This document shows positions 5,529 through 5,738 of a stretch of DNA of 5,738 nucleotides, in pieces (position 1 is the stretch's first letter; each line of letters begins with the position of its first letter). The translations under genes and the position numbers were made by a program. Source of the stretch: Yimella sp. (GTDB lineage: Bacteria; Actinomycetota; Actinomycetes; Actinomycetales; Dermatophilaceae); NCBI GenBank assembly GCA_030150425.1, contig JASLFY010000029.1, forward strand, positions 1 to 5,738. The letters are read 5' to 3'. Below the pieces are notes generated by a model, which saw only the letters and a list, made by a program, of their open reading frames with translations, did no database searches and had not been told where the DNA came from.

Positions 5529-5738
5529 ATGGAGCGGCGCATCTTTGGGATCGAGACCGAGTACGGCGTGACCTGCACCTCCGGCGGCACCCGCCGGCTC
5601 ACCCCGGACGAGGTGGCCCGCTACCTGTTCCGCCGGGTGGTCAGCTGGGGCCGGTCCAGCAACGTCTTCCTCGGCAACGGTGCCCGCCTCTACCTCGACG
5701 TCGGCAGCCACCCGGAGTACGCGACGCCCGAGTGCGAC
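5529..5738 (+). CDS. pafA: Pup--protein ligase PafA (5' part, 3' end outside window)
   Basis: The first 70 residues are present and the frame is open at the window end. PafA uses ATP to phosphorylate the C-terminal glutamate of Pup and joins it to substrate lysines by an isopeptide bond, marking them for the Mpa-proteasome. The N-terminus MERRIFGIETEYGV carries the glutamates of the nucleotide/metal site shared with the glutamine-synthetase-like fold. DEVARYLFRRVVSWGRSSNVFL (27-48) and YLDVGSHPEYATPECD (55-70) are nearly identical to mycobacterial PafA as I recall it. Asp57 in the YLDVGSHPEY motif corresponds to the catalytic aspartate described for the PafA/Dop family. Dop, the depupylase paralogue, is less likely because the ARYLFRRVVSWGRSSNVFL stretch is PafA-like and the gene lies downstream of prcA. 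pafB and pafC usually follow. The start is supported by the conserved N-terminus and the -10 spacing. Confidence 0.97.
   Translation, partial: MERRIFGIETEYGVTCTSGGTRRLTPDEVARYLFRRVVSWGRSSNVFLGNGARLYLDVGSHPEYATPECD

Noticed and set aside
5448..5711. N-terminal extension of the SDR protein to an upstream in-frame start
   Set aside because: It would overlap pafA and the intergenic region and add 88 residues ahead of a glycine motif that belongs at the N-terminus.

Overview
The window comes from a high-GC actinobacterium. It holds parts of the Pup-proteasome locus: the 3' end of prcA (proteasome alpha subunit) at the left edge and the first 70 codons of pafA (Pup ligase) at the right edge. Both are recognisable directly from conserved motifs. 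Third-position GC bias, a TTG start, an ATGA gene overlap and a likely leaderless pafA mRNA also fit an actinobacterium. Genus cannot be fixed from the sequence; a non-mycobacterial lineage is an inference from the gene content between prcA and pafA.

Layout from left to right: (1) prcA 3' end, 1-444 (+), then a perfect 13-bp GC-rich hairpin that probably ends the upstream proteasome transcript. (2) A 211-bp intergenic region, 445-655, with three signals ahead of the next operon: a near-match to the LexA-independent DNA-damage promoter (RecA-NDp, used by PafBC), a 7-bp palindrome enclosing a possible second -10 element, and a small stem-loop just before the ribosome binding site. (3) Two tandem ABC half-transporters, 656-2602 and 2599-4443 (+), translationally coupled by a 4-nt overlap. 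Their nucleotide-binding domains are degenerate in complementary positions, which is the hallmark of a heterodimeric exporter with one catalytic and one degenerate ATP site. (4) A convergent extended-SDR (NAD(P)-dependent epimerase/reductase-like) gene, 5447-4455 (-), ending 11 nt from the exporter stop codon. (5) An 81-bp divergent intergenic region with a TANNNT -10 element exactly where a leaderless pafA transcript would need it, then pafA, 5529 to the window end (+).

PrcA (with PrcB, not in the window) forms the 20S core particle and PafA attaches Pup to substrates destined for it. The exporter and the SDR lie between them with no known role in pupylation. The most suggestive link is the PafBC-type promoter motif ahead of the exporter, since pafBC normally lies just downstream of pafA. 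If real, it would tie the exporter to the DNA-damage regulon controlled from this locus. No RNA genes, mobile elements or CRISPR arrays were seen. Apart from the regulatory signals, the region looks like an ordinary chromosomal segment.
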